A program made the position numbers and the translations under genes. From Novosphingobium aureum (GTDB lineage Bacteria > Pseudomonadota > Alphaproteobacteria > Sphingomonadales > Sphingomonadaceae), in assembly GCF_015865035.1 (NCBI RefSeq), contig NZ_JADZGI010000001.1, forward strand, positions 186,001 to 250,000: DNA of 64,000 bases, written 5' to 3'. Below the pieces are notes generated by a model that did no database searches, had not been told where the DNA came from, and was given only the letters and a program-made list of their open reading frames with translations. This document shows, one piece after another, positions 25,554 through 34,251 of the stretch (position 1 is the first letter of the stretch; the number at the start of each line of letters is the position of its first letter).

Positions 25554-25763
25554 CTAGCTTTCCGGGGACGTTTTGGGAAGCCTGTGCGATTCGCCATGTG
25601 CATCGGGTGAAGGGCCCGAGGCATCAATCGCCCGGGCCTGCGCCTTGCGGCGGCGCAGGTTCTCGCGCAGCTTGGCCGCCAGCCGCTCCTCGCGGGTGAG
25701 CGTGCGCGCGCCGGATTCCTTGGGTAAATCGCCGGTGGTTTCGGGTTTTGACGGGCCTTCCAT
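25554..25763 (-). CDS. Small basic protein of unknown function
   Basis: A 69-residue frame with a charged helical core TREERLAAKLRENLRRRKAQARA at about 22-44, flanked by Pro/Ser-rich ends. I recall similar Arg/Lys-rich short proteins ending in an RRRKAQAR helix in sphingomonads, but know no function. I place the start at the ATG at 25763, which has GGAG 3 bp ahead. A Met at 25832 would extend it by 23 residues. It lies 94 bp upstream of gpmA, on the same strand. Confidence 0.5.
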   Translation of the reverse strand: MEGPSKPETTGDLPKESGARTLTREERLAAKLRENLRRRKAQARAIDASGPSPDAHGESHRLPKTSPES

Positions 25764-25897
25764 AGGCTCCGCAATGGCCTTGCGAAAAACAAAGCGCAAG
25801 CGGCGCTTGACAAATGTCGGCGTCCCGACCATTAGCGCGCCCCTGTCCCGGGCACTCCCGGCGACACGCCGCCCCAAGGGGCCGGCCCGAAACGAGT

Positions 25898-25972
25898 GCT
25901 GCTGTAGCTCAGTGGTAGAGCGCACCCTTGGTAAGGGTGAGGTCGGGAGTTCAATCCTCCCCAGCAGCACCA
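25898..25972 (+). tRNA. tRNA-Thr (anticodon GGT)
   Basis: A complete 75-nt cloverleaf. The acceptor stem GCTGCTG pairs with CAGCAGC, the D arm is GCTC...GAGC, and the anticodon stem CACCC/GGGTG encloses the loop TTGGTAA with GGT at 25930-25932. The T arm has GTTCAATC, and the discriminator A is followed by an encoded CCA. It reads ACC/ACU threonine codons. It stands alone between the small basic protein gene and the phytase operon. Confidence 0.98.
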
Positions 25973-26092
25973 GTTTCCCCTCCATCCAGCGACGGTATCT
26001 TCGAGGCGACGCTCCCCGTTCGTGCGCGCGGCTTTCGCGGGCGGCTCACGCAGAGCTGTCCGTCAGTCGGATGGCGCGACTAACATTCTGTA

Positions 26093-26132
26093 ATGTCATC
26101 GAACTGACACCGCACTGGCGCGGGCCTGTCAT
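26093..26132 (+). promoter_or_regulatory. Four-unit Pho-box-like array (putative PhoB site)
   Basis: Heptamers begin at 26093 (ATGTCAT), 26104 (CTGACAC), 26115 (CTGGCGC) and 26126 (CTGTCAT), exactly 11 bp apart. The PhoB half-site is CTGTCAT followed by a 4-bp spacer; the four units match it at 6, 5, 4 and 7 of 7 positions. The array ends 54 bp before the TonB receptor ATG. It suggests induction under phosphate limitation, which fits a phytase operon. Inferred from sequence only. Confidence 0.62.
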
Positions 26133-26151
26133 AAATGGTCCCTAGGGGCCC

Positions 26152-26170
26152 GTTGCAAATACTTTGCAAC
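26152..26170. promoter_or_regulatory. 19-bp palindrome just before the Shine-Dalgarno
   Basis: GTTGCAAA (26152-26159), TAC, TTTGCAAC (26163-26170) is a perfect inverted repeat directly followed by AGGGATC, the Shine-Dalgarno for the ATG at 26187. It could be an operator or an RNA hairpin that limits ribosome access. Confidence 0.55.
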
Positions 26171-26186
26171 AGGGATCTTCTTCACC

Positions 26187-28979
26187 ATGAAAACCACCAT
26201 CCGCCTCGCCGCGGGTCTGCTCGCCACCGCCTCCTTCGCGACGATCGCCCATGCCGGCGAGATCGCGGGCAACGTCGCCGACGCCACCGGCACCCGCGCC
26301 CTCCAGTCGGCCACGGTGCGCATCGTCGAGCTCGACCGCGTTACCGAGACCGCGCGCGATGGCAGCTACATCTTCGCGGATATTCCGGCGGGTGACTATA
26401 CCCTCGAGGCGACTTACGTCGGTGGTGTCGCAGAGACCCGCACGATCAGCGTTCCGGCCACCGGCCGCGTTGCGGGCAACTTCGCGATCGAGGGCATCGG
26501 CGGGGGCGACATTCTCGTCGTCGGCCAGCTCGCCAACCTCTCGAGCGCGCTCTCGCGCCAGAAGGCTGCGGACGGTGTCGAATCGGTGCTGACGCGCGAT
26601 GCCATCGGCCAGTTCCCCGACCAGAACGTCGCCGAATCGCTGCGCCGCCTGCCCGGCCTCAACATCCTCAATGACCAGGGCGAGGGGCGCTACGTCTCGG
26701 TCCGCGGTCTCGATCCCGACCTCAACTCGACCTCGCTCAACGGCGTGCGCATCCCGGCGCCCGAATCCGACTCGCGCGGCGTCGCGCTCGACGTGATCTC
26801 TTCCGACCTGATCGAATCGATCGAGGTCAAGAAGTCGCTCACCCCCGACATGGATGCCGACACCATCGGCGCCTCGATCGAGATCAACACCACCAGTGCC
26901 TTCGATCTCAAGAAGCCCAGCTTCTCGGTCAGTGCCGAGGGCAGCTACAACGGTTACTCCGAAGAGGTCACGCCCAAGGTCTCGGCCAGCTTCTCGGTCC
27001 CGCTGGGCGACAGCTTCGGCATCTCGGGCGGCGCGAGCTACTACCAGCGCAAGTTCGAGACCGATAACGTCGAGTCCGACAACTGGGACGTGGCCGACGA
27101 CGGCACCCCCTTCAGCGAAGTCTTCGAGTACCGCGACTACGACGTCGAGCGCGAGCGCATCAACGCCAACCTCAGCTTCGACTGGCGTGTCTCGGACACC
27201 ACCAAGGCCTATGTGAAGGGCATCTGGAGCCAGTTCGACGACCACGAGTACCGTCGCCGCACGACCTTCGACATGGGCGATGCGACCGACATCACCGGCA
27301 CCGCCAATGGCTTTGCCGTGACCGATGCCGCCGATGACGAGGGCGATGGCGCACTTATCATCGAGCGCGATCTCAAGGACCGCTTCGAGCGCCAGCGCAT
27401 CCGCTCGGTCGCCGTGGGTTCGGAAACCGACACCGGCACCTGGAAGTTCAACTGGCTCGCCAGCTACTCCAAGTCGAGCGAGCGCGAGACCAGCTCGGTC
27501 GACCCGATCCGTTTCGTCGGTGAATTCGAGGACGCGGGCACCGGCATCGACTGGAATCTCTCGGACCGCCGCGTGCCGACTTATACGATCACCGGCGGCG
27601 CCGATCTCATCAACGATCCGGCGAACTACGAGTTCAACCGCATCGAGCTGACCACCGATTCGAACAGCGAGGACGAGGAGTGGGCGTTCAAGGCCGACCT
27701 CGCGCGCACTTTCGCGATGGCCAGCGGCGACCTCACGCTGCAGGCGGGCGGCAAGGCGCGCCTGCGCAAGAAGTCGTACAACTTCGACTTCATTCGCTAC
27801 GCCGGGGACGAGATCGACTACACCATGGCCGACGCCCAGCTGGGTGAGCAGACCTACCGCCTGCACGGGATCGACATGGGTCCGGTGCTCGCCAAGGGCG
27901 CGGGCTTCGCCTTCCTCGATGCCAATGTCGATACGCTGCGCATCCGCGAGTTCGACACCGCCTTTGACGGTGCTGCGAGCGACTACTCGGTCAAGGAAGA
28001 CATCTATGCAGGCTACGGCCTGGTGCGCTGGGACAGCGATGCGCTGCGCGTCATCGGTGGTCTGCGCATGGAGCACACCGAGAACACGCTGCGCGGCAAT
28101 GTTGTCTCGGAGATCGAGACCGACGAGGGCCTGCCCACGATTACCTCGGTCGAATACGAGCGCAGCTACACCGACTGGCTGCCGAGCCTGACGCTGCGCT
28201 ATTCGCCGCAGCAGGACATCGTCACGCGCATCGCCGCCTCGAAGAGCCTTGTGCGTCCCAAGTACTCGCAGCTGGCCCCGCGCTCGAACGTCAACGAGGA
28301 CATGGAAGCCGAGTTCGGCAACCCCTACCTGCTGCCCTATGAGGCGTGGAACTTTGACGCGAGCGTCGAATACTACTTCTCCTCGAATGGCGCGCTCAGC
28401 TTCAACGGCTTCTACAAGTCGATCGACAACTACACCTACCAGCAGAACCTGGGCCGCACGACCTACGAAGGCGTCGACTACAGCGAGTTCACCACCTACC
28501 TCAACGGTGACAGCGCCGAGATCGTCGGCTTCGAGGCCAGCTACAGCCAGGCCTACACGATGCTTCCGGCACCGTTCGACGGCCTGCTCACGCAGCTCAA
28601 CTATACCTACACCAGCGCCAGCGGCGACATCAGCGACGGGCGCCGCATCAGCCTGCCGAGCACCTCGAAGAACACTTTCAACGCGGTGCTGGGCTACCAG
28701 AAGGGGCCGATCAACCTGCGCCTTTCGGGCACCTATCGCGACAAGTACCTCGACGAGGTCGGTGGCGATGCTTCCGAGGACCGCTGGGTGGACAACCACT
28801 TCCAGCTCGACTTCTCGGGCAAGCTCAAGGTGACCGACAACCTGCGTCTCACCGTCGATGTCGTGAACATCAACAATGCCAAGTACTTCGCCTATCAGAA
28901 CTTCGAGAATGCCCAGCGCCTTCTTCAGTTCGAGGAATATGGCCGCACCGTGAAGGTCGGCGCGCGGATGAGCTTCTGA
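26187..28979 (+). CDS. TonB-dependent receptor (TIGR01782-like), likely for phytate or phosphate esters
   Basis: A 930-residue outer-membrane receptor. A signal peptide (residues 1-23, ending AHA) is followed by a carboxypeptidase-regulatory-like Ig domain (about 24-105; SATVRIVELDRV, GDYTLEATYVG) and a plug with QFPDQNVAESLRRLPGL and YVSVRGLDPDLNSTSLNGV. The beta-barrel ends in VKVGARMSF with a terminal Phe. The plug and barrel pattern matches the Xanthomonas/Caulobacter-type receptors abundant in sphingomonads. Its stop overlaps the phytase ATG by one base, so it probably imports phytate, its hydrolysis products or metal-phytate. Pho-box-like repeats lie upstream. Confidence 0.92.
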   Translation: MKTTIRLAAGLLATASFATIAHAGEIAGNVADATGTRALQSATVRIVELDRVTETARDGSYIFADIPAGDYTLEATYVGGVAETRTISVPATGRVAGNFAIEGIGGGDILVVGQLANLSSALSRQKAADGVESVLTRDAIGQFPDQNVAESLRRLPGLNILNDQGEGRYVSVRGLDPDLNSTSLNGVRIPAPESDSRGVALDVISSDLIESIEVKKSLTPDMDADTIGASIEINTTSAFDLKKPSFSVSAEGSYNGYSEEVTPKVSASFSVPLGDSFGISGGASYYQRKFETDNVESDNWDVADDGTPFSEVFEYRDYDVERERINANLSFDWRVSDTTKAYVKGIWSQFDDHEYRRRTTFDMGDATDITGTANGFAVTDAADDEGDGALIIERDLKDRFERQRIRSVAVGSETDTGTWKFNWLASYSKSSERETSSVDPIRFVGEFEDAGTGIDWNLSDRRVPTYTITGGADLINDPANYEFNRIELTTDSNSEDEEWAFKADLARTFAMASGDLTLQAGGKARLRKKSYNFDFIRYAGDEIDYTMADAQLGEQTYRLHGIDMGPVLAKGAGFAFLDANVDTLRIREFDTAFDGAASDYSVKEDIYAGYGLVRWDSDALRVIGGLRMEHTENTLRGNVVSEIETDEGLPTITSVEYERSYTDWLPSLTLRYSPQQDIVTRIAASKSLVRPKYSQLAPRSNVNEDMEAEFGNPYLLPYEAWNFDASVEYYFSSNGALSFNGFYKSIDNYTYQQNLGRTTYEGVDYSEFTTYLNGDSAEIVGFEASYSQAYTMLPAPFDGLLTQLNYTYTSASGDISDGRRISLPSTSKNTFNAVLGYQKGPINLRLSGTYRDKYLDEVGGDASEDRWVDNHFQLDFSGKLKVTDNLRLTVDVVNINNAKYFAYQNFENAQRLLQFEEYGRTVKVGARMSF

Positions 28980-30085
28980 TGAAGCGCTTCCTCACGTCTG
29001 CCGCAGCCGTCGTGAAGCAGGGGTCGGGAGCATTGCTCCCGGCCTTTCTGCTTGCCGGTTGCGCCACGGTTTCCGAAACGCCCGCACCGCGTCTGCCCGC
29101 TCTCGACGTGCCTGCGAAGGGCGAGACACAGCCTGTCGGCACGGCCAACGACGATGCCGCCGACGACCCGGCGATCTGGCGCAACCGTGCCGATCCCGCG
29201 GCCAGCCTGTTGCTGGGCACCGACAAGAAGGCGGGGCTCTACGTCTACGGTCTCGATGGCAAGGTGCGCGACTTCGCGGCTGCGGGTCGCCTGAACAATG
29301 TCGACTTGCGCGAGGTTACGCTTGCCTCCGGGCAGGGTGCGGTGCTGGTTGCGGCAAGCGATCGCAGCGACGAGGCTGAGCCGCGCATCGCGCTGTTCTG
29401 GCTCGATACCGCCAGCGGCAAGCTGCTCTCGCTCGGCACGCAAGGGTTTCTTGCGCCCGGCCACCGCGCCATGGAGGCTTATGGCTTCTGCATGGGCGCT
29501 GCGCGCGGGGCAGATGAACTGGCGCGCGCCTATGTCGTGATGAAGGATGGCACCGTCGTCGAGAGCGCGCTGCGCGAGGCTGACGGGGCGATCCGGGCCG
29601 AGGCGCTGCGCGAGGTCAAGGTCGCGACCCAGGCCGAGGGCTGCGTCGTCGACGATGCGACCGGCACGCTCTACCTCGCCGAGGAAGACGTCGGCATCTG
29701 GCAAATCGCACTGGACGCTCAGACGCTAGAGGCAAAGGCGTTTGCGCGCGTCGGCGCTGCAGACGGGCTCGTTGACGATGTCGAGGGCCTCGCCCTCGCG
29801 CGCGACGAGGACGGCCAAGCATGGCTGCTCGCCTCGAGCCAGGGTGACAGCGCCTATGCGCTCTTCACCTTGCCGGGTGGCAAGCTTGCCGGTCGCTTCC
29901 GTGTCGAGGGCGGATCGCTTGGCGGCACCAGCGAGACCGACGGCATCGAGGTCGCGCTTGGCGATTTCGGTCCGGACTATCCCGGCGGGATATTCATGGC
30001 GCAGGATGGCGACAACGCGCCCCATGCGCAGAACTTCAAGCTCGTCTCATGGGAAGCGATCCGCGCGGCTCTCAAGCTGGACTGA
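28979..30085 (+). CDS. Beta-propeller phytase (3-phytase), lipoprotein
   Basis: A 368-residue phosphatase that would remove phosphates from calcium-phytate. An N-terminal lipobox LLAGC (Cys28) predicts an envelope lipoprotein. Beta-propeller phytase motifs are clear: NDDAADDPAIWRN at 57-69, TDKKAGLYVYGLDG, NNVDLREV, a QAEGCVVDDATGTLYLAEED blade, DVEGLALA and ETDGIEVALGD. Its ATG overlaps the receptor stop (TGATG), giving a two-gene uptake and hydrolysis unit. Phytase genes beside TonB receptors are known from aquatic and soil proteobacteria. Confidence 0.92.
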   Translation: MKRFLTSAAAVVKQGSGALLPAFLLAGCATVSETPAPRLPALDVPAKGETQPVGTANDDAADDPAIWRNRADPAASLLLGTDKKAGLYVYGLDGKVRDFAAAGRLNNVDLREVTLASGQGAVLVAASDRSDEAEPRIALFWLDTASGKLLSLGTQGFLAPGHRAMEAYGFCMGAARGADELARAYVVMKDGTVVESALREADGAIRAEALREVKVATQAEGCVVDDATGTLYLAEEDVGIWQIALDAQTLEAKAFARVGAADGLVDDVEGLALARDEDGQAWLLASSQGDSAYALFTLPGGKLAGRFRVEGGSLGGTSETDGIEVALGDFGPDYPGGIFMAQDGDNAPHAQNFKLVSWEAIRAALKLD

Positions 30086-30233
30086 GCGCGAAAGGCGGCG
30101 TTGCGGGCGGTGTGGGACCCTGCACCATATGCAACGCCGCCAAGAGCGCTTGTCCGCACCCGGCGCGATGGGATATTGGGCGGGCATGACGAGGGTGGAC
30201 GAATCGCTAATTCGCGTTGAGCGTGAGGCGGGC

Positions 30234-30857
30234 ATGCAGGCGCGCCGCTCTTCCTTCGTCGCGCGTCGCGCCTTGTGCCTCGCCGCGCCGCTGGCGCTCC
30301 TTGCGAGCCCTGCCGCTGCCGACGTTCTGCAGATCGGTGAGAGCGGCGCGACCTGGGTCGCGGGCGGTCCGGTCGGCGCGACTTCGGGCGTGGTCGGCGA
30401 GGTTCCCGAAAGCGTCGATGCCACGATCACGCACCCCCAGTCGCTGACCGAAGCCGACAGCGGGGCCGGTCCCGCACGCTGGCGCTCGCACGTCGCCCAG
30501 CTTGCCGCCAAGTACGACATCAGTCCCGCACTGCTCGAAGCCGTGGTCTGGCAGGAGAGCCGCTGGAACGAGGGCGCGCTCTCGCCGGTCGGTGCGCGCG
30601 GCCTTGCCCAGCTCATGCCCGGTACCGCAGCGCAGCTCGGCGTCGATCCCCACGATCCGACCGCCAACCTCGAGGGCGGGGCGCGGTACCTGCGCATGCA
30701 GCTCGATGCATTCGGCGGTGACATCGAGAAGGCGCTCGCCGCCTACAATGCCGGTCCCCGCCGGGTGCAGCAGGCAGGCGGCGTCCCCAATATCCGCGAG
30801 ACCCGCGCCTACGTCGCCGCGATCATGTCGCGGCTCAGCGCTCCCGTTCGGCACTAG
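30234..30857 (+). CDS. Lytic transglycosylase (SLT family)
   Basis: A 207-residue exported enzyme cleaving peptidoglycan between MurNAc and GlcNAc with 1,6-anhydro formation. The signal peptide ends near ASPAAA (about 29). The SLT domain shows the catalytic Glu108 in AVVWQESRWN, then ARGLAQLMPGTAAQLG, and the YNAGPRRV motif with EKALAAYNAG near the end. I chose the ATG at 30234 because it starts directly at the signal peptide and has GAGG 6 bp upstream. Earlier Met codons (30129, 30168, 30186) would add a tail before the signal. It lies 148 bp after the phytase, likely a separate unit. Confidence 0.87.
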   Translation: MQARRSSFVARRALCLAAPLALLASPAAADVLQIGESGATWVAGGPVGATSGVVGEVPESVDATITHPQSLTEADSGAGPARWRSHVAQLAAKYDISPALLEAVVWQESRWNEGALSPVGARGLAQLMPGTAAQLGVDPHDPTANLEGGARYLRMQLDAFGGDIEKALAAYNAGPRRVQQAGGVPNIRETRAYVAAIMSRLSAPVRH

Positions 30858-30984
30858 AGATTTCCGGACCGGACGAGAGCCGGATGTGTCATGCAGCGTG
30901 CGTGTGGGTACATCGCCATGGCGCGGCTCGCCGCCCGGTGATAGGGGCGCGCCTTTCCTTCCGTCGCACCGAGAAAGGCCGCGC

Positions 30985-31314
30985 ATGATCACTCCGGGTC
31001 CCGTGTTCAAGGACAACCTCTCCCAGCTTCCCGCCATCGACGGTGTCGCGCGCATCGAATTCCTCGACGCGGCTGGCACGGTGACCGACACGATCGAGAA
31101 CCAGCCCGGCAAGCTCGGCTCGCTCGCGGTCTATCAATATCTTGCCGAGAGCTTCGAACGGCTCGATGCCGCCGCCGCCGAGCATGGTCTCGCGGTCTTC
31201 GCCGAGATCACCGAGGACGCGCGCGAGCGTCCCGGCGCGCACCCCAACATCGACCGCCTGATCGCCGTCGCGCAAGGCGCTGCACCGCTTTCGATCCGGG
31301 TCGTGACGAAGTGA
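30985..31314 (+). CDS. Conserved hypothetical protein (DUF2322-like)
   Basis: A 109-residue soluble protein with no signal peptide or membrane segment: MITPGPVFKDNLSQLPAIDG, a GSLAVYQYLAESF helix and a GAHPNIDRLIAV segment. The pattern resembles DUF2322, a family without known function; this is from memory of the family and not verified. It begins after a small gap following the transglycosylase gene, with GAAAGG upstream of the ATG. It ends before a strong bidirectional terminator shared with convergent galU. Confidence 0.7.
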   Translation: MITPGPVFKDNLSQLPAIDGVARIEFLDAAGTVTDTIENQPGKLGSLAVYQYLAESFERLDAAAAEHGLAVFAEITEDARERPGAHPNIDRLIAVAQGAAPLSIRVVTK

Positions 31315-31372
31315 TCGGTTGAAGCCGGGCGATGGTGGCCGCAAGGCGTTGCCCGGCCGGTAGACGCACAAG

Positions 31373-31410
31373 AAAAAGGGCGCCGCTCCTGCAGGAACGG
31401 TGCCCTTTTT
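31373..31410. terminator. Bidirectional terminator between the DUF2322-like gene and galU
   Basis: AAAAAGGGC (31373-31381) pairs with GCCCTTTTT (31402-31410), enclosing a longer imperfect stem around TCCTGCAGGA. T runs occur for both strands, between convergent stops. Confidence 0.9.
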
Positions 31411-31431
31411 GCGCGTATCGAACCGGGCGCG

Positions 31432-32313
31432 TCAGCCTAGGATGCGCTTGGCCATGGCGCGCACGTCATCGCCCATGTCCTTGCGGTCGAGCGCGATCGA
31501 TAGGGTCGCCTCGACGAAGCCGAGCTTGGAGCCGCAGTCGAAGCGCTGGCCCTCGAAGGTGACCGCGTGGAAGGGCTGGGTGTCGATCAGCTTGGCCATC
31601 GAATCGGTCAGCTGGATCTCGCCGCCCGCACCCTTGTCCTGGCTGGCGAGCAGGTCCATCACCTCGGGCTGGAGGATGTAGCGGCCCGAGACGATCTTGT
31701 TCGAGGGTGCGTCCTCGACCTTGGGCTTCTCGACGAGGCCCTTGACCTCGGTGAGATTGCCGCTGACCGCGCCCGGCTTGATCACGCCGTAGCTCGAGAC
31801 TTCGTTCTCGGGCACTTCGAGGACCGAGACGAGGTTGCCGCCGACCTTGTTGTAGGCTTCGATCATCTGCGCCATGCAGCCGGGCGAGCCGTACATCAGT
31901 TCGTCGGGGAGGAAGATCGCGAAGGGTTCGTCGCCGGTGACGGCGCGTGCGCACCATACCGCATGGCCTAGGCCGAGCGGCACCTGCTGGCGCACGGTGA
32001 CGAGGTTGCCCGGCTTCATCCGGGTGGGTTCGAGCGGGTCGAGCGACTTGCCGCGCGAAGTCATCGTCGCCTCGAGTTCGTAGGCGGTATCGAAATGCTC
32101 GACTATCGCGGTCTTGCCGCGGCCTGTCACGAAGATGAATTCCTCGATTCCCGCCTCGCGCGCCTCGTCGACGGCGTACTGGATCAGCGGACGGTCGACG
32201 ACCGGCAGTAGTTCCTTGGGAATTGCCTTGGTGGCGGGAAGGAAACGGGTGCCAAGGCCGGCGACGGGAAAGACGGCCTTGCGGACGGGTTTACGGTAAT
32301 TCGATTCAGTCAT
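31432..32313 (-). CDS. galU: UTP-glucose-1-phosphate uridylyltransferase
   Basis: A 293-residue enzyme forming UDP-glucose for glycan, LPS and exopolysaccharide synthesis. The N-terminal nucleotide motif AVFPVAGLGTRFLPATKAIPKE at 13-34 is complete, with LLPVVDRPLIQYAVDEAREAG, AVTGDEPFAIFLPDELM and LVEKPKVEDAPSN following. Length is normal (about 290-300). It is divergent from murA with a 227-bp shared upstream region, and is probably transcribed alone. It may serve the bactoprenyl-sugar and exosortase-associated glycan genes later in the window. Confidence 0.97.
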   Translation of the reverse strand: MTESNYRKPVRKAVFPVAGLGTRFLPATKAIPKELLPVVDRPLIQYAVDEAREAGIEEFIFVTGRGKTAIVEHFDTAYELEATMTSRGKSLDPLEPTRMKPGNLVTVRQQVPLGLGHAVWCARAVTGDEPFAIFLPDELMYGSPGCMAQMIEAYNKVGGNLVSVLEVPENEVSSYGVIKPGAVSGNLTEVKGLVEKPKVEDAPSNKIVSGRYILQPEVMDLLASQDKGAGGEIQLTDSMAKLIDTQPFHAVTFEGQRFDCGSKLGFVEATLSIALDRKDMGDDVRAMAKRILG

Positions 32314-32540
32314 TGCCGGACTTGGTCCTCCGTCGGGTTACAATGCGTTTAAAGCCTGTAATGCGCTGCAGTGCAACCAAACCAAGTCAATCCGGTGTCA
32401 GTTCCCGTCCAATTTCGAGATGATTGCATCAAGTCTCTCGCGACAGGACGGAATTTTTCCGATCCGGCTGTGCGAAGGCTGCGCCGGGGCGATGCACGCG
32501 GGCAATTGCCGAGGTCGCAAACGGACTTTAAAGGGGGCCG

Positions 32541-33824
32541 ATGGACAAGATCATCATCGAAGGCGGCAAGCGTCTTTCCGGCACGATTCCCGTCTCCGGC
32601 GCCAAGAACGCAGCCCTTACCCTGCTCCCCTGCGCGTTGCTCACCGACGAGCCGCTGACGCTGCGCAACCTGCCGCGTCTCGCCGATATCGACGGTTTCC
32701 AGCACCTGATGAACCAGTTCGGCATCTCGACGGCCATCGCCGGTTCGCGCCCGGGCGATTTCGGCCGTGTGATGACGCTGCAGGCAACCCGCATCACCAG
32801 CACCGTCGCGCCCTACGATCTGGTGCGCAAGATGCGCGCCTCGATCCTCGTGCTCGGCCCGATGCTCGCGCGCATGGGCGAGGCGACGGTTTCGCTGCCC
32901 GGCGGCTGCGCCATCGGTAACCGCCCGATCGACCTGCACCTGAAGGTGCTCGAGGCGCTCGGCGCGCAGATCGAGCTGGCGGCGGGCTACGTCAAGGCGA
33001 TCGCGCCCGATGGCGGCCTTCCCGGCGGGCGCTTCTCGTTCCCGGTGGTCTCGGTCGGCGCGACCGAGAACGCGCTGATGACCGCGGTCTTGTGCAAGGG
33101 CACCTCGACCTTCCACAACGCCGCGCGCGAGCCCGAGATCGTCGACTTGTGCAACCTGCTCGTCGCGATGGGTGCGCAGATCGAGGGTATCGGCAGCTCC
33201 GACATCACCGTCCACGGCGTGCCGCGCCTGCACGGCGCGACCTACATGGTCATGCCCGACCGTATCGAGGCCGGCTCCTACGCCTGTGCCGCTGCGATCA
33301 CCGGCGGCGAGGTCACGCTGCAGGGCGCGCGCATCGAGGACATGGAAGCCACCGTCCAGGCGCTGCGCGATGCGGGTGTCGAGGTCGAATCCGTGGCGGG
33401 TGGCCTGCGCGTCGCGGCCGATGGCAAGCTGCGCCCGGTCACCCTCTCGACCGCGCCCTATCCCGGTTTCGCGACCGACATGCAGGCCCAGCTCATGGCG
33501 CTGCTGTGCCGCGCCGAGGGTTCGAGCGTGCTCACCGAGACGATCTTCGAGAACCGCTACATGCACGTGCCCGAGCTCAACCGCATGGGCGCGCACATCG
33601 AGACCAAGGGCCGCACCGCGATCGTCCACGGCGTCGAGAAGCTGACCGGCGCCGAAGTCATGGCGACCGACCTGCGCGCCTCGATGAGCCTGGTCATTGC
33701 GGGCCTTGCCGCCGAGGGCGAAACGCGGGTGCACCGCCTCTATCACCTCGACCGCGGCTACGAACGGCTCGAGGAAAAGCTCGCGCTGCTCGGCGCGCAG
33801 ATCGAACGCATCGGCGGGGACTGA
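32541..33824 (+). CDS. murA: UDP-N-acetylglucosamine 1-carboxyvinyltransferase
   Basis: A 427-residue enzyme for the first committed step of peptidoglycan synthesis, adding enolpyruvate from PEP to UDP-GlcNAc. SGAKNAALTLLPCALLTDEP at 20-39 carries the conserved Lys22-Asn23. Cys123 in SLPGGCAIGNRPIDLH is the fosfomycin-reactive catalytic cysteine, and DMQAQLMAL near 315 carries the catalytic Asp. Length is standard. A GGGGG-rich Shine-Dalgarno precedes the ATG at 32541. Its position opposite galU groups two envelope-precursor enzymes. Confidence 0.98.
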   Translation: MDKIIIEGGKRLSGTIPVSGAKNAALTLLPCALLTDEPLTLRNLPRLADIDGFQHLMNQFGISTAIAGSRPGDFGRVMTLQATRITSTVAPYDLVRKMRASILVLGPMLARMGEATVSLPGGCAIGNRPIDLHLKVLEALGAQIELAAGYVKAIAPDGGLPGGRFSFPVVSVGATENALMTAVLCKGTSTFHNAAREPEIVDLCNLLVAMGAQIEGIGSSDITVHGVPRLHGATYMVMPDRIEAGSYACAAAITGGEVTLQGARIEDMEATVQALRDAGVEVESVAGGLRVAADGKLRPVTLSTAPYPGFATDMQAQLMALLCRAEGSSVLTETIFENRYMHVPELNRMGAHIETKGRTAIVHGVEKLTGAEVMATDLRASMSLVIAGLAAEGETRVHRLYHLDRGYERLEEKLALLGAQIERIGGD

Positions 33825-33891
33825 GGAACCGTGCTCCATTCGCGGCGTTGCTTGGGCATGATGTCCACAATGCTCGAGAGGAGTTAGAAAG

Positions 33892-34098
33892 ATGGGCCTG
33901 ATCAAGATGGCTGCGGCCGGCGTTGCCGGTTACGCGCTTTACAAGTACGCCACCAAGGACGAGCAGTCGCCCTATGCCGACGGTCCCGTGCGCAATGCCG
34001 GGCCCGCGAACATGCAGGACACGCCCAAGTCCTGGTCGAAGACCGACGAGGCGCTCGACGAGAGCTTCCCGGCAAGCGACCCCCCGGCGAACTACTGA
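33892..34098 (+). CDS. Small protein with C-terminal DESFPASDPPA motif
   Basis: A 68-residue protein. A short hydrophobic N-terminus (MGLIKMAAAGVAGYALYKYA) could be a membrane or surface-seeking helix. A polar middle follows, and the C-terminal stretch WSKTDEALDESFPASDPPANY completes it. The LDESFPASDPPA pattern recurs at the ends of many short proteins in sphingomonads and other bacteria, without known function. An AGGAG-type Shine-Dalgarno (GAGAGGAGTTAGAAAG) precedes the ATG well. It is followed by its own hairpin terminator. Confidence 0.75.
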   Translation: MGLIKMAAAGVAGYALYKYATKDEQSPYADGPVRNAGPANMQDTPKSWSKTDEALDESFPASDPPANY

Positions 34099-34135
34099 GA
34101 ATTCAGGCCGCAAGGCCGCACGTTATGTACCCGAG

Positions 34136-34169
34136 AGAAGGCGGCAATCGGCAGGTTGCCGCCTTCTTG
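34136..34169 (+). terminator. Hairpin terminator after the DESFPASDPPA protein
   Basis: AGAAGGCGGCAA (34136-34147) pairs perfectly with TTGCCGCCTTCT (34156-34167), loop 8 nt, with a short T tail. Confidence 0.75.
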
Positions 34170-34251
34170 CGTATGCGGCCTGGAACCGGATCGCCGCCGA
34201 TACGCTGTTTGAGGGAGCAGGGGGGCGGCAACACGAGCAGGAGCAAGCGAC

